From the NCBI GenBank assembly GCA_965229645.1, contig OZ245893.1, positions 2,852,001-2,916,000 on the forward strand: a stretch of 64,000 bases of DNA, read 5' to 3'. The position numbers and the translations under genes are program-made. The notes beneath the pieces were generated by a model that saw nothing but the letters and a program-made list of their open reading frames with translations, was not told where the DNA came from and made no database searches. The DNA comes from CAXQZM01 sp965229645. Its GTDB lineage: Bacteria; Pseudomonadota; Alphaproteobacteria; UBA7985. Of this stretch, positions 59,490-64,000 are shown piece after piece (the first letter of the stretch is position 1; the number at the start of each line of letters is the position of its first letter).

Positions 59490-60023
59490 ATGCCGATCCC
59501 GCGCATTTGTTTTTTTGGCCCTGAAAGCACGGGCAAGACGACCCTCAGCGCGGCCTTGGGGGCCCACTACGGTTGCCCCGTGATTCCTGAATACGGGCGC
59601 ACCTACACCGAAAAATACGCGCCCGACACCTGGCAGAACGCCGATTTTCTGAAAATCGCCTGGGGTCATATGGCCCTGCGGCACGAGGCCGAGCGGGGGC
59701 ACCCTCGCCTGATCATTGAAGATACGGACCCCGTGGCAACGGCGATTTGGTCGGACCAGCTGGGCGTGCCGCGCGATCCTTGGTTTCAAACCTATCACGA
59801 AACCGCTGATCTGTACTTTCTGACCCATATCGACGTGCCCTGGGTCGATGACGGCGTCCGCTATTGGCCCGATACCGCGCGCCGACAGGCCTTTCGGCAG
59901 GCCTGCCTGGACGAGCTCGAAGCTCGCAATTTGCCGTACAAGGTTCTGTCGGGCACTTGGCAGCAGCGCATGGATGCGGCGCTCGGGCATAGCGAAGTGT
60001 TTTTGCAATCCCTCAGGTCTTGA
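59490..60023 (+). CDS. NadR-like AAA ATPase/ribosylnicotinamide kinase-type protein
   Basis: 177 residues. P-loop FFGPESTGKTTLSAALGAHY is typical of the kinase domain of NadR, and VIPEYGRTYTEKY and the Walker B-like HPRLIIEDTDPVATAIWS fit the same group (AAA_28). NadR homologues phosphorylate nicotinamide riboside in NAD salvage. There is no NMN adenylyltransferase or helix-turn-helix domain here, so it is a stand-alone kinase. A DUF2147 gene follows on the same strand. Confidence 0.82.
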   Translation: MPIPRICFFGPESTGKTTLSAALGAHYGCPVIPEYGRTYTEKYAPDTWQNADFLKIAWGHMALRHEAERGHPRLIIEDTDPVATAIWSDQLGVPRDPWFQTYHETADLYFLTHIDVPWVDDGVRYWPDTARRQAFRQACLDELEARNLPYKVLSGTWQQRMDAALGHSEVFLQSLRS

Positions 60024-60087
60024 GGCCGCAGAGTGGCGCGCTACCTTCCCTCGCGTGTCTGGCTTGTTCACTCAAATCCCAATTAGG

Positions 60088-60522
60088 GTGCGTAAAGGTG
60101 CCATTCTTCGGCTCTGGCGGTTGCCTTGGCCTGCCAAAGCGCGCGGGCGCGTCTGGGCGTTCCTGCCCCTATTTTGGGTCGGTTTGGCCCTGGCCGAGGC
60201 CCCCGTCCTGGGCAGTTGGCTCGGTCCCGTGGATCCCGACGGCAATCGGTCAACGGTGGAGATTTATGCGTGCGAAGACGCCTTTTGCGGGCGGGTCAGC
60301 GCCGTGACCGTTCCCACATCCAGCTTCCTACTGGATCAAGTGATCTTGGTGAACCTGCGCCAGCGCACGCGCGACCGCTACGTCGGCGGCAAGATCCGTT
60401 TCGATCATGTGCCTTGGGTTTTTAGCGGCAGTATCCAAATGCAGGGGTCCGATCGACTCAACTTGCGCGCCTGCTGGGCCTTTGTCATCTGCCAGAACCT
60501 GCCCTACGAACGCGTCAGCTGA
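60088..60522 (+). CDS. DUF2147 domain-containing exported protein
   Basis: 144 residues from GTG at 60088; the frame is open further up but overlaps the kinase gene. A signal peptide-like start (RVWAFLPLFWVGLALAEA) is followed by DUF2147 features: VLGSWLGPVDPDGNRSTVEI with YACEDAFCGRVSAV, GGKIRFDHVPWVFSGSIQMQ and LNLRACWAFVICQNLPYERV. Conserved cysteines in pairs suggest disulfides in the periplasm. Function unknown. Its last 8 bp overlap the convergent HAD gene. Confidence 0.75.
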   Translation: MRKGAILRLWRLPWPAKARGRVWAFLPLFWVGLALAEAPVLGSWLGPVDPDGNRSTVEIYACEDAFCGRVSAVTVPTSSFLLDQVILVNLRQRTRDRYVGGKIRFDHVPWVFSGSIQMQGSDRLNLRACWAFVICQNLPYERVS

Positions 60523-61192
60523 ATCGCTCTTTCAGCAAAGTGGGGAGCTGGCCGATTTGATCGAGGACTAGCGTGCACCCTATGTCTCGAAGTTTTTGGG
60601 CCGTGGCCTCAGGATGGGGGCTGACGGCAACACAGCCCCATACCTCGATTCCCGCGGCAATGCCCCCGCCCGCGCCCGTCGTCGTGTCCTCGATGATCAG
60701 GGCGCGCTCGGGGTCGATGCCGCCCATTTGGTCCAAGACATGGCGATGCAGGTCGGGGGCGGGCTTGCCGCGCGGGACCATGTCGGCGTTAAATCGCACG
60801 CTCGCGTCGAAAAAGCGGCCGAGTTGCATGACCTCAAGGGCAAGATCGACCCATTCCTTGAAGGAGTTGGAGGCGATGCAGGTGGCAAGGCCAGCGGGCA
60901 AGGCTGCCAGCATTTCGGGTGCCCCTGGCACGGGCTGCAACTGCTCGCGCATCAGGCGCTGGACGATGGTCCAGTTGCGCTCCTGAAAGTCCTCAGGCAC
61001 GATCAGGCCCTCATGGTCCTGCAGGCTGGTGACCATCTGCTGGCTGCCCATGCCCGTGAAGCGCTCATCGACTTCGTCCAGGGTCATGTTGAGACCCAGT
61101 TCGCTCAAGGTTTCCATGAGCGATAAATTGGAAAGGTATTCAGAATTTGAAATGACGCCATCAAAATCAAAAATAAGCAAATCCAAGTTCAT
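60515..61192 (-). CDS. HAD-superfamily phosphatase (beta-PGM/Gph type)
   Basis: 225 residues. Motif I is IFDFDGVISNSEYLS, motif II TCIASNSFKEWVDLAL, motif III with Lys in VPRGKPAPDLHRHVLDQMGG and motif IV RALIIEDTTTGAGGG. This is a subfamily I HAD hydrolase with a helical cap, acting on a small sugar or glycolate phosphate. The GKPAPD and IED(T/S) pattern is normal. It is divergent from clpA. Confidence 0.9.
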   Translation of the reverse strand: MNLDLLIFDFDGVISNSEYLSNLSLMETLSELGLNMTLDEVDERFTGMGSQQMVTSLQDHEGLIVPEDFQERNWTIVQRLMREQLQPVPGAPEMLAALPAGLATCIASNSFKEWVDLALEVMQLGRFFDASVRFNADMVPRGKPAPDLHRHVLDQMGGIDPERALIIEDTTTGAGGGIAAGIEVWGCVAVSPHPEATAQKLRDIGCTLVLDQIGQLPTLLKERFS

Positions 61193-61223
61193 GACGGCAC
61201 CTTAGCCACCGAGGATGTGAGTG

Positions 61224-61268
61224 CCTATAGTCAAATCCAAGTCGAACCGACTTGGACGGTGCCATAGG
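61224..61268 (+). promoter_or_regulatory. Hairpin in the clpA leader
   Basis: TCCAAGTCG-AAC-CGACTTGGA (61236-61256) is a perfect 9-bp stem with a triloop. It is enclosed, after a 7/7 internal loop, by CCTAT (61224-61228) and ATAGG (61264-61268). It lies about 110 bp upstream of the clpA start in the divergent region shared with the HAD gene, and could be an operator or a 5' UTR structure. Confidence 0.4.
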
Positions 61269-61379
61269 TCCATGAAAACCGGCGAAATTTCTCACATTTC
61301 TGTGCTCTATGTCCTTGATTTGCAACCATATTTCATCCTTTCACTTGAAATTTGCTGCCGACGGACAGACATTTGGTCC

Positions 61380-63680
61380 ATGCTTTCAGAAACTCTCCAG
61401 GAAACCCTGCGCCGTGCGCTCGTTTTGGCGGGCCAGCACGGCCACGAATTTGCCACCCTTGAGCATCTCTTGCTGGCCTTGACCGAAGACAGCGACGCCG
61501 TTCCGGTCATGCAGGCCTGCGACGTCGATGTGGAGGATCTGGCCGACGAATTGCGGACCTTTATCGAAACCGAACTGCGGTCGATCCAGGTGGCGGGCGA
61601 GATTGACGAACCTCAACCTACTGCTAGTTTCCATCGGGTGTTTCGCCGTGCCGTGCTCCATATGCAATCGGCGGGCCGGGGCGAGGCTACGGGTGCCAAT
61701 GTCCTGATCGCGCTCTATCAGGAAAAAGAGAGCCATGCGGTCTATTTGCTGCAACGCCGGGGCATGAACCGGATCAATGCCGTCAACTTCGTCTCGCACG
61801 GCATATCGAAAACATCGGGCCGGTCGGAGGTTCCCGAAACGGCGAACTTGGACGACGAGCCTGGCCAAGGACCTGCGGGCGGACCCAAGGGCAAAACCGC
61901 GCTGGAATCCTATTGCCATGATCTCAATCAGCGCGCCCGCGACGGCAAAATCGATCCCCTGATCGGGCGCGGCACGGAACTGGACCGCACCATCCAGGTG
62001 CTGTGTCGCCGTACCAAGAACAACCCGCTCTACGTCGGCGACCCTGGGGTCGGCAAAACCGCCATCGCCGAAGGTTTGGCGCGCAAAATCGTCGAGGGCG
62101 ATGTGCCCGACGTGCTGGCGGACGCCGAAATTTTCACCCTTGATATGGGCCTCTTGCTCGCAGGGACGCGCTACCGCGGCGATTTTGAGGAACGGTTGAG
62201 CGGAGTCTTGAAGGAGATTCAGGACAAGGATCAGGCGATTTTGTTCATCGACGAAATCCATACAATCGTCGGCGCGGGCGCGACCTCGGGCGGATCCATG
62301 GACGCGTCCAACTTGCTGAAGCCCGCTTTGGCCTCGGGCGACCTCAAAACCATGGGCTCGACCACGTACAAGGAGTTTCGCAACTATTTTGAAAAGGACC
62401 GCGCCCTAGCGCGACGGTTCCAAAAAATCGACGTCACGGAACCGAGTGTGGAGGACGCGGTCAAAATTCTGCGCGGTCTCAAGTCCACTTATGAAGACCA
62501 TCATGGCCTCAAATTTTCCAATGAGGCCATCCGCAGCGCGGTCGAGCTATCGGCGCGCCACATCACGGATCGCAAGTTGCCCGACAAGGCCATCGACGTG
62601 CTCGACGAGGCGGGCGCGAGCCAAATGCTGCTGGCCCCGTCGCGACGCAAAAAAATGCTAGGGGTCAAAGAAATCGAAGCGGTCGTGGCCAAGATCGCGC
62701 GCATCCCGCCCAAGTCGGTTTCCAAGGACGATAAGTTGGCGCTCAAGTCTCTCGACGCCAATCTCAAAACCCTAATTTACGGCCAGGACAGAGCCATCGA
62801 CATCTTGGCCGACGCTATGAAGCTGTCGCGCGCGGGCCTGCGCGAGGGCGAAAAGCCTATTGGATCGTTCCTGTTTTCGGGGCCGACGGGGGTGGGTAAG
62901 ACCGAAGTGACGCGCCAGCTTGCGTTCGCCCTTGGCCTCGAACTGCACCGCTTTGATATGTCCGAGTATAGTGAACGGCATACGGTGTCGCGCCTGATCG
63001 GTGCGCCCCCAGGCTATGTGGGGTTCGATCAGGGCGGCTTGCTAACCGATGCCGTCGACAAGACCCCGCACTGCGTGGTGCTCCTCGACGAGATCGAAAA
63101 GGCCCACAACGAAATCTACAATATCTTGTTGCAAGTCATGGACCACGGCACCTTAACCGACCAGAACGGCAAGCAAGTGGACTTCCGCAACGTCATTTTG
63201 ATCATGACGACCAACGCGGGCGCGGCTGAGATGTCCAAGCCGAGCATTGGGTTCAACCCCGTGCTGAAATCCGACGCCGATGAGGAAGCCATCACGCGTT
63301 TGTTCAGCCCCGAGTTTCGCAACCGCCTCGACGCCATTGTCCCCTTTTCCAGTTTAGACGAAGGCGTCATCGCGCGCGTGGTCGATAAATTCGTGTTGGA
63401 TTTGGAAAATCAGTTGGCGGACCGTCAGGTTTCCATCACGGTCAGCGAGGCGGCGCGCCAGGAACTCGCGGTTTTGGGGTTTGACCCTGCCATGGGCGCG
63501 CGTCCGCTTGGGCGGGTGATCCAGGACAAGATCAAAAAACCCTTGGCCGAGGAATTGCTGTTTGGCAAGCTGGCGGGCGGCGGCGAAGTCGTGGTCGATT
63601 TTGCCGAGGGCGAATTTGCCTTTCGCTTTCCCCAAAAAAAGATTGGCAAGGCCGAACCCCGAAAACTCCCTGCGCCTTAG
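61380..63680 (+). CDS. clpA: ATP-dependent Clp protease ATP-binding subunit ClpA
   Basis: 766 residues from ATG at 61380 (MLSETLQETLRRALVLAGQH), the usual ClpA start. The frame is open 159 bp further up, but those residues are not ClpA-like. N-domain, then D1 with Walker A VGDPGVGKTAIAEGL and Walker B ILFIDEIHTIVGAG, then D2 with SGPTGVGKTEVTRQLAFAL and VVLLDEIEKAHNE. It unfolds substrates for ClpP in the cytoplasm. The adaptor gene clpS, often directly upstream, is absent. Repeat R9 follows 92 bp downstream. Confidence 0.97.
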   Translation: MLSETLQETLRRALVLAGQHGHEFATLEHLLLALTEDSDAVPVMQACDVDVEDLADELRTFIETELRSIQVAGEIDEPQPTASFHRVFRRAVLHMQSAGRGEATGANVLIALYQEKESHAVYLLQRRGMNRINAVNFVSHGISKTSGRSEVPETANLDDEPGQGPAGGPKGKTALESYCHDLNQRARDGKIDPLIGRGTELDRTIQVLCRRTKNNPLYVGDPGVGKTAIAEGLARKIVEGDVPDVLADAEIFTLDMGLLLAGTRYRGDFEERLSGVLKEIQDKDQAILFIDEIHTIVGAGATSGGSMDASNLLKPALASGDLKTMGSTTYKEFRNYFEKDRALARRFQKIDVTEPSVEDAVKILRGLKSTYEDHHGLKFSNEAIRSAVELSARHITDRKLPDKAIDVLDEAGASQMLLAPSRRKKMLGVKEIEAVVAKIARIPPKSVSKDDKLALKSLDANLKTLIYGQDRAIDILADAMKLSRAGLREGEKPIGSFLFSGPTGVGKTEVTRQLAFALGLELHRFDMSEYSERHTVSRLIGAPPGYVGFDQGGLLTDAVDKTPHCVVLLDEIEKAHNEIYNILLQVMDHGTLTDQNGKQVDFRNVILIMTTNAGAAEMSKPSIGFNPVLKSDADEEAITRLFSPEFRNRLDAIVPFSSLDEGVIARVVDKFVLDLENQLADRQVSITVSEAARQELAVLGFDPAMGARPLGRVIQDKIKKPLAEELLFGKLAGGGEVVVDFAEGEFAFRFPQKKIGKAEPRKLPAP

Positions 63681-63772
63681 CGAGACTTGAGGGCTGGCGC
63701 AAAACCAACGGCGGCAGGAAGTGCAAACGCCAAGAACCTTGTGCTGTGCCAAGCGCTGTGCCAGACGACGCC

Positions 63773-64000
63773 TGATACCAGCGGCGAATGAGAATGACTC
63801 TAATGGTCGCTGGTATAAGGGCCGCGACTGCGGCCCCCGTAGCGGCCCCGAGAATAGCGCGAAAGCGCCTCGGGGTATAAGCGGAGGCCCCGTCCTGCGG
63901 TCGGGCTGAGCGAGCCTAGCGAGCGAGTAGAGACCGCGACCCAAAAAAGGCGAAACGCGAAGCGTTTCTGCCGTGAGACACAAAACGGCTAAAAAAGTGT
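63773..64000 (+). repeat. Structured dispersed repeat R9 (insert variant, cut by window end)
   Basis: Left end TGATACCAGCGGC, H1-H4 present. Between H3 and H4 about 54 bp of extra DNA replaces GGA (about 63895-63948). It can fold through GCGGTC and GACCGC around a GAGCGAG-rich loop. H5 begins (AACGGCTAAAAAAGT) but is cut by the window end. Confidence 0.88.

Noticed and set aside
61340..61380. Heat-shock (RpoH-type) promoter before clpA around CTTGAAA.
   Set aside because: The -35-like CTTGAAA is present but no acceptable -10 lies at the right distance, and the start would fall almost at the ATG.

Overview
The window comes from a GC-rich Alphaproteobacterium. The gene set points there: a class I lysyl-tRNA synthetase (LysK) in place of the class II enzyme, an MmcB-type nuclease, a DUF1285-nudL-cca operon, a phosphatidylcholine synthase, the succinyl branch of lysine synthesis (dapD, dapE) and a short-chain acyl-CoA regulator. 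The genus cannot be named from the sequence. CCGG looks strongly avoided throughout.

Layout. 1-6.5 kb: the end of a DsbA-like protein, ybaB, recR, then mmcB/lysK on the minus strand and a DinG-type helicase. 6.6-10.8 kb: infC with an ATA start, an AT-rich CHAP-type amidase, a flavin reductase, a MOSC protein, pta and small genes. 10.8-24 kb: an HD hydrolase, a LysR regulator, an MFS carrier, a periplasmic copper chaperone, rarD, an amidohydrolase-GNAT-DUF1285-nudL-cca run, pcs, and an ALDH-LLM-alpha/beta hydrolase operon. 24.0-29.3 kb: an AT-rich accessory island bounded by inverted scraps of an IS66 transposase. It holds a TPR fragment, a two-gene ABC-exporter-like module and a complete IS3 element with a 3-bp target duplication. 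29.3-36.5 kb: a DUF45 metallopeptidase, dapD-dapE-hydrolase, an intact IS1380-family element, efp and an inositol monophosphatase. 36.6-49.8 kb: a short-chain carboxylate locus with an ScfR/PccR-type regulator, a five-gene Liv/Urt-type ABC importer, prpE, acsA and glcB. 49.9-64 kb: a lipoprotein with BspA/DUF285 repeats and a C-terminal beta-barrel, a VOC protein, a HisD-family dehydrogenase, uvrC, a DMT carrier, a frameshifted second IS1380 copy, a NadR-like kinase, a DUF2147 protein, a HAD phosphatase and clpA.

Two things stand out. First, the exporter-like pair at 24904-27429 appears to share one ATP-binding domain. One membrane protein carries only the helical subdomain with a signature motif (FSFGEQ) and a D-loop-like stretch. 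Its partner carries Walker A, a Q-loop-like stretch, Walker B and a possible H-loop, but has no room for a signature. Together they would make exactly one composite ATP site. Second, a dispersed, highly structured element of about 200 bp occurs nine times (R1-R9: seven full-length, one cut by the window end, one remnant). It has 13-bp imperfect terminal inverted repeats, five hairpins including a GNRA-type tetraloop, compensatory changes in the last stem, and ends that coincide with stop codons of upstream genes in three cases. It looks like a MITE-like or structured-RNA family, and its core is modular in R6 and R9.

In the 36.6-49.8 kb locus the genes make sense together. A Tat-exported binding protein and Liv-type permease/ATPases would bring in a small carboxylate or amide, PrpE and AcsA would form propionyl-CoA and acetyl-CoA, and malate synthase G would feed C2 units into the glyoxylate bypass. 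Control is probably by the divergent regulator, acting at phased TTTRCA-type octamers next to its start.
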